From Thermoleptolyngbya sichuanensis A183 (GTDB taxonomy: Bacteria; Cyanobacteriota; Cyanobacteriia; Elainellales; Elainellaceae), in assembly GCF_013177315.1 (NCBI RefSeq), contig NZ_CP053661.1:4402001-4466000 (forward strand): 64,000 bases of DNA, in the 5' to 3' direction. Made by a program: the position numbers and the translations under genes. Shown here piece after piece: positions 15,981-24,692 of the stretch. Under the pieces are notes generated by a model that was not told the origin of the DNA, ran no database searches, and worked only from the letters and a program-made list of their open reading frames with translations. Each line of letters begins with the position of its first letter. Position 1 is the first letter of the stretch.

Positions 15981-18368
15981 CTATTCCTTGGTCACCACCA
16001 CTTTGACAACGCCTTCGTTGTCCTCCAGGTGGGTATCCACAAAGAAGGCATCTAGCTTGGCCGGTTCCAGCACTTCCAGGTGCAGCACGTCATCGTAGCC
16101 GTTCAGCGTAGACCAAGTTGCACCGACAGGAACGCCCGTCTTCTGGTTAATCACCTTGCCGTTGTAAATCCACAGGATGACCCACGGTTCGCCGGGATGG
16201 CCGACTTCGGCTTTGTAGTCAAAGGCTCCCTCTGCGATGCGGATAGCATATTTGCCGGGGGCCAGGTCGGTCTTGACCGCGATGTCGTTCTGAATGCGGC
16301 TGATTTCAAGGTCACTCAGCAGGAAGCAGTTTGCCTTGCTGTCTACCTTCAGGTCGGTGACGGAGGTATAGGTCGGCTGGGTCAAACCGGCGATCGCCGC
16401 ACCACCTGCCGCCACGCCCCCCAGCACTGCACCCGCCGCCGGAATCCCATCGGCAAACACCGAAGGAACGCGCACATGCTCCGACCGTGCAGCAGGGAGC
16501 CAAGTGCCATCGGCAGCGGTGTAGCCCACCTCGGCCAAGTAGTCGCGATCGGGCGTGGCAATGGGCACATGATAATCCTGGTCTAGCTCCGACACGTCAT
16601 AGGTTTTGACATCGTGGGCGGATTGCTTGTCCAGGTCAATGTTGGTCACGTCATACAGCTTCAGCTTAAAGTCGCGACCCCCTTTCGCTTTCAGGTCTGC
16701 CTTTTGCTCGTCGGGCACTTCCCAATAGGCGTAGGCTGTTTTGGAATCGCGGGGGGTTAGCACGATGCGGCCGGTCTTGTCCTTGCCTGCCAGCCCCACC
16801 AGCGCTGCCCCAGCGGCCGCCGCACCTCCCAGCACAGCCACGCCGGGGACACGAGCCGCCTGGACGAACTCACGAGTTTCGGGCGTTTCTACCACTGGCG
16901 CAATATCAGCCGCTTCCACTGGACAAGCGGGGACGCGCACATGTTCAGAGCGCACTGCCGGAAGCCAAGTGCCGTCGGCAGTGGTGTAGCCCACCTCCAC
17001 CAGATAATCGCGATCGTCCACGGCGATGGGCAGGTGGCGATCCTGGTCGGTTTCTGCCACGTCAAACATCTGGACGCTGTGCGGCTCCTGACGATTCAGG
17101 TCGATGTCTGTCACGTCCAGCAGTTTCAGCTTTAGATCTCGACCACCCCGACGCTTTAGGTCAGCCTTCTGATCGTCCGTCAGTTCCCAATAGGCGTAGG
17201 CATCTCGACAATTGTAAGGCGTTAGCACCACACGGCTGCTGGGGCGTACCGGGGGCGGCAGGGGCACGGGCGGCGCGGCCACCACGGGCGCAGGCGCGGC
17301 TTTGGGACGAGTCAGCCACCACAGCAAGCCGCCCGCGGCCGCTAGCAGCGGCAACAGCCACCAGGGAAAGCCGCCCCGTGCTGGAGCAGTTTCTGCTGGA
17401 GCAGCCGCAACGGTTTCCGTGGGAGTTGGGGTCGGTGTGGGGGAGGGAGATTCAGCAACCGGGCTGGGCGAAGGCGATGCCGCAGGGCTGGCTGCTGCAA
17501 ACACTTCCTGACCCGGTGCGGTGGTGGCAAATCCAAGCAGGGCTTCGCTGCCGGGGTTCAAATCCTTGTAAACATAGGCGCGGGGCTGGGAGTAGGGATA
17601 GCGGGGGTCGTCCGGCAAGGTTTTGTGCATGGGCACGATCTTGACAGCGCTGTTGCCAATGGCCTGATCGGCGATCGTATAGCTGATGCCGTTTTCGCCC
17701 AGTTCCGCTGTTACGGCTTCGGTGGTGTCTTCTGCAACCTGCACACCGTTCGCTCCGACTGCAATCGGCCCACCTGCAAACACCTCCTTAAAAACATCGT
17801 AGCCACTTAGAGCAAGGCGGGTGTCGCTAGAGTCTGGGCGATCGACAAACTTAATTGGCAGGTTTGGGCCACCCACTTCTGACCAGTTGGTGATTTCGCC
17901 CTTAAACATCCGAGCGAATTGCTCAAAGGTGAGGTCGCCGTCAAAGGCGCTGTTGGGGCCGACAATCACGGCAATCTTTTCGCGCTCTAGCTTTTCTTCT
18001 CGGAAGCCCTTGGCCCGGTCTGCTTCGGTCAGGGGGCGACCGATGGCCGCAATGTCGATGTTGCCCGCGTCGAGTGCCTCTAGCGCTGGGATACTGCCGC
18101 TTTCGGCCAGTTCTACTCTAGACCCGCTGTATTTGCCCTCAAAGCGACCCTTAAGCCCCTCATTGGGGACGCGCATACTGCTGGAGCCATCTACCCGCAC
18201 GACGGTATCTGCGGGCAGGGAGTCGGGCAGGGTGAACTGGGGCGCTTGGGCAATGACTTGGGAAATCAGCGTGGGGCGGCGATTCAGCGATGCGGCGATC
18301 GCATCTGTAGCGGCGGCTAGCGTTAGCACCGTAGCCGATAGTCGAAGGACAGAAGAGTTTAAGCGCAT
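15981..18368 (-). CDS. PstS-like domain - TM - tandem DUF4912 protein
   Basis: 795 aa. Residues 1-25 are a signal peptide. Residues 50-285 are a PstS-type periplasmic binding domain (RVDGSSSMRVPN, SGSIPALEALDAGNIDIAAIGRPL, GEITNWSEVGG, RPDSSDTRLALSGYD). A Pro/Thr/Ser linker (292-328) and one membrane segment (333-352, FPWWLLPLLAAAGGLLWW) follow. Then come two DUF4912 domains (about 378-480 and 533-635; RxVLTPxxxxxAYAYWEx), a Gly/Ala hydrophobic stretch (508-526), and a C-terminal domain (668-795) shared with the small protein encoded at 18605-19000. Predicted topology: binding domain outside, the rest inside. PstS-like proteins bind phosphate or related anions; DUF4912 has no assigned role. 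No Pst permease genes are nearby, so this looks like a sensor or scaffold rather than a transporter part. Confidence 0.88.
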   Translation of the reverse strand: MRLNSSVLRLSATVLTLAAATDAIAASLNRRPTLISQVIAQAPQFTLPDSLPADTVVRVDGSSSMRVPNEGLKGRFEGKYSGSRVELAESGSIPALEALDAGNIDIAAIGRPLTEADRAKGFREEKLEREKIAVIVGPNSAFDGDLTFEQFARMFKGEITNWSEVGGPNLPIKFVDRPDSSDTRLALSGYDVFKEVFAGGPIAVGANGVQVAEDTTEAVTAELGENGISYTIADQAIGNSAVKIVPMHKTLPDDPRYPYSQPRAYVYKDLNPGSEALLGFATTAPGQEVFAAASPAASPSPSPVAESPSPTPTPTPTETVAAAPAETAPARGGFPWWLLPLLAAAGGLLWWLTRPKAAPAPVVAAPPVPLPPPVRPSSRVVLTPYNCRDAYAYWELTDDQKADLKRRGGRDLKLKLLDVTDIDLNRQEPHSVQMFDVAETDQDRHLPIAVDDRDYLVEVGYTTADGTWLPAVRSEHVRVPACPVEAADIAPVVETPETREFVQAARVPGVAVLGGAAAAGAALVGLAGKDKTGRIVLTPRDSKTAYAYWEVPDEQKADLKAKGGRDFKLKLYDVTNIDLDKQSAHDVKTYDVSELDQDYHVPIATPDRDYLAEVGYTAADGTWLPAARSEHVRVPSVFADGIPAAGAVLGGVAAGGAAIAGLTQPTYTSVTDLKVDSKANCFLLSDLEISRIQNDIAVKTDLAPGKYAIRIAEGAFDYKAEVGHPGEPWVILWIYNGKVINQKTGVPVGATWSTLNGYDDVLHLEVLEPAKLDAFFVDTHLEDNEGVVKVVVTKE

Positions 18369-18604
18369 GATTAATCAACCGAAGTAAGTGGGGCAAATGT
18401 TGAGAAACTATAATGTTGAGAAACTATTAGGAGATGCAGGTAGGAAATCAGGAAACGTTTAGAAAACAGCCATTGAAACTGCGTGTCATCCTACGAGGGC
18501 TACGGGTCGCACTTTTCGCTACAATCCTGCTCAGCGAATCAACCCGAAATCAACGCTCAGAACACTGCTCAGTGAACTCAGCAACACTTAGAAAGCTCAG
18601 AAAA

Positions 18605-19000
18605 CTAGTGCTTGGCGACGGTTAAAAAAAGTTCACCCGTGTTGTCTTCTAGATAGGTGTCAAAAAAGAAAGCAGACACTGTAGTCTGCCCTTTGACCTC
18701 CAGCGTCACTGCATCTTCGTAGCCGTTTAGCGAAACCCAGGTCGCGCCTACGGAAACCCCCGTGTCTCGATTAGTGAATGGGCCGCCATAGATCCACAGC
18801 AGCACCAGAGGCTCACCAGAGTGTCCACTCAGTCCGCGATAGCTAAAGGTTCCACTCTTGATTTTCAGCGTGTAAACACCTGGCTCTAAAACGGTGGAAA
18901 CCGCAACTTCCTTTTGCAGCTTCTCCATTTGCTCAGGCGTGAAAAAATAGCAGTTCCGCTGACTGTGAACATCCAGTTCGGCGACGACAGTACCCACCAT
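18605..19000 (-). CDS. Small protein with the same C-terminal domain as the DUF4912 protein
   Basis: 131 aa, ATG 19000 with AAGAGG upstream. The whole protein aligns with residues 668-795 of the neighbouring 795-aa protein: CYFFTPEQMEKLQ / CFLLSDLEISRIQ, GEPLVLLWIYGG / GEPWVILWIYNG, VGATWVSLNGYEDAVTLEV / VGATWSTLNGYDDVLHLEV, and FFFDTYLEDNTGE / FFVDTHLEDNEGV. It looks like a beta-rich soluble domain with no signal peptide, probably cytoplasmic. It is not recognised as a named family. It lies 236 bp upstream of the 795-aa gene on the same strand and may interact with it or compete with its C-terminal domain (inference). Confidence 0.8.
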   Translation of the reverse strand: MVGTVVAELDVHSQRNCYFFTPEQMEKLQKEVAVSTVLEPGVYTLKIKSGTFSYRGLSGHSGEPLVLLWIYGGPFTNRDTGVSVGATWVSLNGYEDAVTLEVKGQTTVSAFFFDTYLEDNTGELFLTVAKH

Positions 19001-19136
19001 TGCTAACCTCTTGTACTAAAACAAAAACAGCTTGAACTCATTCAAAAATGTCAACTGGCAACTTTACCTGAAGCCATCAAAAAGTAATGAAATCGAGATG
19101 ATAACTTTTCTTTTTCAAGCGTGGATTATACGGGTT

Positions 19137-19206
19137 TATGAACTGAGTGTAAAGTTCATAGACGCTGCGTAAGTAGGGAAAAAATCTTCTAGCTCACGCA
19201 GCGTCT
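19137..19206. promoter_or_regulatory. Two adjacent perfect inverted repeats
   Basis: TATGAACT/AGTTCATA (19137-19144 / 19153-19160) and AGACGCTGCGT/ACGCAGCGTCT (19160-19170 / 19196-19206) lie end to end. They sit between the 3' end of the phosphorylase-like gene and the start of the 131-aa gene. They could end transcription of the former or regulate the latter. No T-run follows the stem on the minus strand. Confidence 0.45.
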
Positions 19207-19260
19207 CTTGCATTTGTTTCACATCCCGACAATCAAACCTAAACCCCTGCTAGCAGGAGA

Positions 19261-22200
19261 CTAGCCGGGAAGCGACATCGAGGATTGCAGCGGGCTGGTG
19301 GCAATTTTCCAGATGGACTGGCTGTAGCCACAAATCGCGCGATCGCTCGAAAAGTAGCCCGCCCGCGCCGCCGTCAGGATGGATTTGCGTGTCCAGCCCT
19401 CGACATCGCCGTAGGCTGTTGCGACTCGCTCTTGAGCGGCTACATAGGCGGCATAATCTGCCAGCACGCCGTAGGGGTCGCCGTAGAGTAGCCGATCCAG
19501 CAGCGGGCGGAACAGGCCGCCGTCGCCATAGGAGAACGCTCCCGACGCGATCTGGTCGATGGCCTGCTTCAGTTCGGGCATCGATTCGTACAGGTGATAG
19601 CGGTTGTGGTCGCCTTCGTAGAGCGGCAGGGACTCTGCCGCCGTCCGCCCAAACAGGAAACTGTTTTCTGCGCCGACGGCATCTGCCAGTTCTAGGTTAG
19701 AGCCGTCCAGCGTGCCCAATAGCAGGCCGCCGTTGAGGGCGGCGATCAGGTTGCCCGTGGCAGAGGCTTCTGTGCCTGCCGTGGCGATGAATTCCGCCAC
19801 ATCGGCCGCCGGGAAAATCACCTGGCTATTTTTGATGGTGAAGTCTTTGATAAAGACCACTTTGAGGCGATCGCCCACGTCCCCATCTGCGTTCACCGTT
19901 TCCGCCACCGCATTGATCAGCTTGATCATCAGCTTGGCTGTGGCATAGTCTGGCGCGGCTTTGCCCGCAAACAGCACGGTACGCGGCGTGAAGGCAGCCC
20001 CCGGATTTGCCTTAATCCGGTTGTAAAGCGTCACCACATGCAGCAGGTTGAGGTGCTGGCGCTTATGCTCGTGGATTTCATTCGCTTGTAGGTCAAACAG
20101 GCTCATCGGATCCACCGAAAGTCCCCACTGCTGCTGGATGAGTTCCACAAGCAACTGCTTTGCCATCAGCTTGGCCTGTCGCCACTGCGCCCGAAACTCC
20201 GCATCTTCGGCATAGGCCTCCAGATCCTTCAGCGTTTCCAGGTGCGTCACCCAGCCGCTGCTCAGCTTTTGGGTGATCAGGTTGGATAGGGGCGGATTGC
20301 TCAGCGCCAAGAAGCGGCGCGGCGACACGCCGTTGGTCTGGTTGCTAAATTTCTGCGGCATCAGTTCAGCAAAATCAGCGAACTTTTGCTTCAGCAACTC
20401 GGTATGCTGGGCCGACACGCCGTTGACCGCGTAGCTGCTGAGCAGCGCCAGATTCACCAGACGGAAGTGCTTTTCGCCCGCTTCATCCACCAGCGACAGG
20501 CGAATCACCTTGCCCTCGTCGCCGGGATACTGCTCGCGCACTGTGCCCAAAAATCGGCTGTTGAGGTCTAGCAGAATCTCGAAGTGGCGCGGGAACAGCT
20601 TTTGCACCGTCGGCAGCGAGTAGTGGTTGGAGTCCAACGCCTCCGGCAGCAGGCTGTGGTTGGTGTAGGCAAACGTTTTGCAGGTGATGTCCCAGGCCTG
20701 ATCCCACTCCAGCCCGTGCCCGTCCATCAGCAGGCGCATCAGTTCGGGAATGGCAATGATTGGGTCAGTGTCGTTGATTTGGATCGTCACTCGTTCTGGC
20801 AGGGTGTGGATGCTGCCGCCTGCCTCTAGGTGTCGGCGAATTGCATCTTGCAGCGAGGCAGACACAAAGAAGAACTGCTGCCGCAGGCGCACTTCCCGGC
20901 CGTATTCCTCCATGTCGCTGGGATACAGCACCTTGGATAGGTTGGCATCGGTTTCTGCCTTCCACAGGCGCAGCAGGCTGGCCGCGCCAGAGCGATAGCC
21001 TGGAATCAGGGTGTCGTAGGGGATGGCGCGAATGGCTTCGTCGGGAACCCAGCGCATCCGGTAGCGGCCATCGACATCCATGTAGGCTTCGCTGCGGCCG
21101 CCAAACAGCACGTTCACCGCTGCTTCCGGGCGCTCAATTTCCCAGGGGTTGCCGTTTTTCAGCCATTCGTCCACGACTTCGACCTGCCAGCCGTCGCTGA
21201 AGTCTTGGTCGAAAATGCCGAACTCGTAGCGGATGCCGTAGCCGATTGCCGGAATGGTGGCCGTTGCCAGCGAGTCGAGGTAGCAAATCATCAGCCGACC
21301 CAGCCCGCCGCGGCCCAGACCGGGTTCTTCTTCCAGCGCGATCAGGTCCTCCAGGGTAATGCCCAGTTCGGCTAGCGAAGTCTGCGCTTCGGGCGACAGA
21401 CCCATTGCGAACAGATTATTGGCTAGGTGGGGCCCGGGCAGATATTCTGCCGAAAGCTCAATCACCAAGCGATCGCCCAGGGTGGCCCAATCCGTCTCTG
21501 GCGTTCTCAGGGCAAACAGGCGATCGCGCACCACGTAGGACAGCGCCATGTACTTGTCCCAGGGTTCTGCCGTGTCCAGCGTCTTGCCGCAACGATGCAT
21601 CAGCGCGTCCAAAAAGGCTTGCTTCAGCGTTCCATCGGTGGGTTCTACGAGCATTTCTGGAACGGGTTCCACAATGGGTTCCGCAGCGGGTTCCGTGACT
21701 GGTTCATTCGAGAGGGCGATCGCAGGCTTAATGGTTTCCGTGACGGGTTCTGCAACGGATTCCATCACGGGTTCCATAATCGGTTCCATCACGGGTTCGA
21801 TCACTGTTTCGATGACCGTTTCCGTTACTGTGTCAATTACCTCCTCGACTGTTTCCGCCACAGGTTCCGCTACCGATTCCACGATTGGCGCAACGGCTTC
21901 TTCAACCGATTCCTTCAGCGCTTCAAAGGAGTCGGCCACGGGCGCTTCGGGAACGGGCTGCTGCGTCAGCTCAATCACCTCTTCCGTGCTGATCAGTTCT
22001 ACAATTTCGGGTTCCGTCACCGCAGGCGGCTCTACGGGCGCGGGCGCGATGACCTCCGGCTCTGGCGTGACGATGGGAACGGGGGTATAGCCAGGGCGCA
22101 CAAAGGTTGGGCGCAGTTCCACGACTTTATTAAATGCGGCCCGGGCATCGTCCTCGCGACCCAGCAGCACTAGGGTTTCGCCTTTGCCAATCCAGGCTTC

Positions 22201-23736
22201 GGTGAGGTCGGGCTGGAGGGCGATCGCCCGGTCAAAGCTTTCGATGGCAGGTTCATGGCGGCCCAGCCCGGCCAGGGCCAGCCCCCGATTCAGCCAGATC
22301 AGCGCGTCGTTGGATTCTGCCTCGACGACTTCATCCAGGTAGGGCAGCGCTTCGGCATAGCGGCCACCTTCCACCAGCTTGGAGGCCTGGATAAACAGCG
22401 CAGGCACGTCCACCACGCGAGGAGCGACCACAGGCTCCGCAGGAACGACGGGTTCCATCACGGGCTGCGGCGCAACGACGGGTTCTGCGGTGACCGTTTC
22501 CGCAACCACAGGCTCCGCCATTTCCGTAACCACAGGCTCCACCTGGGTTTCTGCTTTGGGTGCAGGTGGCGGAACCATTGACGACTGCTGTACATCCTTG
22601 GCCGCCGGGCCGCGCTTGGCCAGCCAGCCACCCAGCCAGCGGGCCGCCAGCGCCAGCAGCGCCAGAGGCAGCAGCAGCCACAGCCAGCCGGGAAGTCCAC
22701 GTCGCTCTGCCACTACAGCATCATCGGCGGTCTGGGCCACGGTTTCGACCACGGGTTCCGCAACTTTCTTGACCCCGCGGCCGGTGGCAATCGCCTTGGC
22801 CTCTTCTAGCTTGGCGGCGGCGATCGCCGACTGACCCGTCTCGCCCTGAGCCAGTCCCAGAAACGAGGCGATCGCCGTGCTGCCGTCGCGATAGGCATAG
22901 CCACGGGGCACGGTGTAGGGATAAATCGTGTCTTCGGGCAGGGTTTCTTGCAGCACGCCGATTTTCACGGGGCGGGCTTTGGTCTGGTTGGTGAGCTGGC
23001 TGGCGATCGCATAGCTAATGCCATCTTTCCCCAGCAGGCGAATCACTTCGGCGGTGTCGTCTTTGTCTAGGCGCACCACGTTGTCGCCCAGCGCCACCTC
23101 GGTATTCTGCAAAATGCCGTATTTGCCCAAGGCCAGGCGGGTGTCGCTGTCCAGCGGGCGATCGATGAAGCGGATCGGCCCCGGTTCGCCGCCAACCTCT
23201 GACCAGTCGGTGATTTCGCCCCGGAAGATTTGGGCAAACTGCTCAACGGTCAGCACGCCGTCAAAGGGATTGTTTTTGCCAACGATAATGGCAATTTTTT
23301 CCAGGCTGATGGGAATTTCCTTCAGGCCCTTGAGCTTTTCGGTGCGGGTGAGGGGACGGGCGATCGCCGCTAGGTCAATGTCGCCCTCCAGCAGTTTCTC
23401 AATTGCTGCCTCGGTGCCGCTTGCGTCGATGGTGACTTCGCTGCCTGCGACTTCCTGCTCGTAATATTTCTTGAGTGCCCGGTTGATAGGCAGCATCGTG
23501 GGCGAACCGTCGATCCGCACATTCAGATCCTCTGCCAAAACGTCCGCCACCGTGTTGGGGGCCGCCGGACTCAGCGCAACTTCAGCGAACAGTGGGACAG
23601 GCTGGAACGGAGCAGTTTGGGCGATTCGCGGAGCGATCTCTGCGGAAATCGCCGCCGGGCCAAACAGCAGAACTGATGCCGCTGTGGAGCAGAGCGCAAG
23701 GCAAAACGTTGGGAAAAATCGCTGGGGTCGCATCAT
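19261..23736 (-). CDS. PstS-like - TM - TPR - glycogen phosphorylase pseudoenzyme chimera
   Basis: 1491 aa in one open frame. Signal peptide 1-32; PstS-like binding domain about 60-305 (VTIDASGTEAAIEKLLEGDI, GEITDWSEVGG, RPLDSDTRLALGKYG); membrane segment 347-372 followed by KRG; E/P/V-rich linkers 385-440 and 548-698; TPR region 445-545; near full-length glycogen phosphorylase (GT35) fold 700-1485 (GLGRGGLGRLMICYLDSLAT, YGIRYEFGIFDQ, NQTNGVSPRRFL, FAGKAAPDYATAK). Key PLP-site residues are replaced. Using rabbit muscle numbering, Lys680 is Ile (I1331 in ATGNLIAALNG), Arg649 is Thr (T1300), Lys568 is Asn (N1219) and Arg569 is Glu (E1220); Lys574 is kept. It therefore should not bind PLP or phosphorolyse glycogen. 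Predicted topology puts the phosphorylase fold in the cytoplasm. It may be a glucan-binding or regulatory module driven by a periplasmic ligand (inference). Confidence 0.9.
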   Translation of the reverse strand: MMRPQRFFPTFCLALCSTAASVLLFGPAAISAEIAPRIAQTAPFQPVPLFAEVALSPAAPNTVADVLAEDLNVRIDGSPTMLPINRALKKYYEQEVAGSEVTIDASGTEAAIEKLLEGDIDLAAIARPLTRTEKLKGLKEIPISLEKIAIIVGKNNPFDGVLTVEQFAQIFRGEITDWSEVGGEPGPIRFIDRPLDSDTRLALGKYGILQNTEVALGDNVVRLDKDDTAEVIRLLGKDGISYAIASQLTNQTKARPVKIGVLQETLPEDTIYPYTVPRGYAYRDGSTAIASFLGLAQGETGQSAIAAAKLEEAKAIATGRGVKKVAEPVVETVAQTADDAVVAERRGLPGWLWLLLPLALLALAARWLGGWLAKRGPAAKDVQQSSMVPPPAPKAETQVEPVVTEMAEPVVAETVTAEPVVAPQPVMEPVVPAEPVVAPRVVDVPALFIQASKLVEGGRYAEALPYLDEVVEAESNDALIWLNRGLALAGLGRHEPAIESFDRAIALQPDLTEAWIGKGETLVLLGREDDARAAFNKVVELRPTFVRPGYTPVPIVTPEPEVIAPAPVEPPAVTEPEIVELISTEEVIELTQQPVPEAPVADSFEALKESVEEAVAPIVESVAEPVAETVEEVIDTVTETVIETVIEPVMEPIMEPVMESVAEPVTETIKPAIALSNEPVTEPAAEPIVEPVPEMLVEPTDGTLKQAFLDALMHRCGKTLDTAEPWDKYMALSYVVRDRLFALRTPETDWATLGDRLVIELSAEYLPGPHLANNLFAMGLSPEAQTSLAELGITLEDLIALEEEPGLGRGGLGRLMICYLDSLATATIPAIGYGIRYEFGIFDQDFSDGWQVEVVDEWLKNGNPWEIERPEAAVNVLFGGRSEAYMDVDGRYRMRWVPDEAIRAIPYDTLIPGYRSGAASLLRLWKAETDANLSKVLYPSDMEEYGREVRLRQQFFFVSASLQDAIRRHLEAGGSIHTLPERVTIQINDTDPIIAIPELMRLLMDGHGLEWDQAWDITCKTFAYTNHSLLPEALDSNHYSLPTVQKLFPRHFEILLDLNSRFLGTVREQYPGDEGKVIRLSLVDEAGEKHFRLVNLALLSSYAVNGVSAQHTELLKQKFADFAELMPQKFSNQTNGVSPRRFLALSNPPLSNLITQKLSSGWVTHLETLKDLEAYAEDAEFRAQWRQAKLMAKQLLVELIQQQWGLSVDPMSLFDLQANEIHEHKRQHLNLLHVVTLYNRIKANPGAAFTPRTVLFAGKAAPDYATAKLMIKLINAVAETVNADGDVGDRLKVVFIKDFTIKNSQVIFPAADVAEFIATAGTEASATGNLIAALNGGLLLGTLDGSNLELADAVGAENSFLFGRTAAESLPLYEGDHNRYHLYESMPELKQAIDQIASGAFSYGDGGLFRPLLDRLLYGDPYGVLADYAAYVAAQERVATAYGDVEGWTRKSILTAARAGYFSSDRAICGYSQSIWKIATSPLQSSMSLPG

Positions 23737-23929
23737 CGAAGGTCACCGATAGGATTGGCACTACGGACAAACACTAAGCTGCCTTTCTAAATACAGAAAA
23801 TAGACGCTCTGAAAAGCAGGCTCCTTAGGCTCCTTAAAAGCGAGTTATTAAAGCAGACACAATATGCAACTTGCAACTTTCCGCCTTCCCTCATTCCCCA
23901 ACCCTTCCCCGACAGGGTGTCACTGGGTA

Positions 23930-24232
23930 CACCCATCTCGATTGTTTGCATCAGGCTTTGAAAGATCCCCCTTAAATCCCCCTTACTAAGGGGGACTTCC
24001 GATCCAGTTCCCCTCATATTTAAGGGGGGTTAGAAGGGATCATTTCCCCTCTTGCTAAGGGGGGCTAGGGGGGATCATCTCTCCGTTTAAGGGGGGCTAG
24101 AGGGGATCATTTCCCCCTTGCTTAAGGGGGGCTAGGGGGGATCAGTTCCCCCCTTGCTAAGGGGGGCTAGGGGGGATCAAAGCATCGCCGCTCAAGCCTA
24201 GAAGACTGGTGTGTACACAACAGCCTACATGG
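23930..24232 (+). repeat. Dispersed repeat copy A with 5-unit tandem array
   Basis: Homologous, in reverse orientation, to 46063-46270; both begin with 'catctcgattgtttgc' and end in 'cgccgctcaagc(c/a)tagaa'. Inside, units like AAGGGGGGCTAGGGGGGATC are repeated five times here (24001-24177, 32-38 bp each) but only twice in the other copy. Confidence 0.85.
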
Positions 24233-24289
24233 CGAGTAGGAGAGCCAGAGTGGCTTGAATCCCTCTCCTGCTCTGGGCTTAGAGCCTTC

Positions 24290-24510
24290 GGCATACCAGA
24301 GACGGGTGAGAGGGATCGGCAAAGTTGCACACCTCGCTAAAGCAGTTAAAGCAGTCGTTTAAGCAATAACCTGTGAACAGGCAAGCCCTTTGCGCTTGGA
24401 CACCAGCCCGGTGCCAAGCTGCTAAAGATACTCTCAGAAAGTATCGGAAACGGTAAGTTCTGCTGGATACACCCCAACCGGGGGCGGTGAAGGTGGGGTG
24501 TGAAAAGGAT
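24290..24510. ncRNA. Possible structured RNA (unassigned)
   Basis: Four short hairpins follow one another: CCTGT/ACAGG (about 24370), TTGG..ACC/GGT.CCAA (about 24398-24420), GATACT/AGTATC (about 24427-24445) and ACACCCCAACC/GGTGGGGTGT (about 24470-24502). Such spacing suggests a folded RNA or a 3' UTR, but I cannot match it to a known family or decide the strand. Confidence 0.25.
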
Positions 24511-24518
24511 ATGACCAC

Positions 24519-24540
24519 AAAAAAGACCGCCTAGGGGCGG
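24519..24540 (-). terminator. Intrinsic terminator of the TPR/PPC gene
   Basis: On the minus strand CCGCC-CCTA-GGCGG is followed by TCTTTTTT. It lies about 150 bp after the stop of the gene at 24693-25418. Confidence 0.75.
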
Positions 24541-24564
24541 CCGCTGCTGGAATAAACCTCTTGT

Positions 24565-24601
24565 GTGAATCGTTGAGCAGCACCGCCGCTCAACGATTCA
24601 C
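24565..24601. repeat. 14-bp perfect inverted repeat
   Basis: GTGAATCGTTGAGC (24565-24578) pairs with GCTCAACGATTCAC (24588-24601) around a 9-nt loop. It precedes the terminator of the minus-strand TPR/PPC gene and may stabilise its mRNA 3' end. Confidence 0.7.
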
Positions 24602-24692
24602 GCTCTCAGAAAAGCATTTATGCAAGAGGTCTAATGTAGATGAAAAATGCTTGTTTAGGGGAGACGGCAAGCCTCCAAGGGGTTTAGTTCGA

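Larger units (their letters stand above)
23737..24692. other. Gene-free gap with dispersed repeat and structured DNA
   Basis: It holds dispersed repeat copy A with its tandem array (23930-24232), a stretch of consecutive short hairpins (24290-24510), the minus-strand terminator of the downstream TPR gene (24519-24540) and a 14-bp perfect hairpin (24565-24601). No convincing gene was found on either strand. Confidence 0.65.

Noticed and set aside
24279-24518. 79-codon minus-strand ORF
   Set aside because: The composition is atypical, there is no ribosome site, and it lies across consecutive hairpins.
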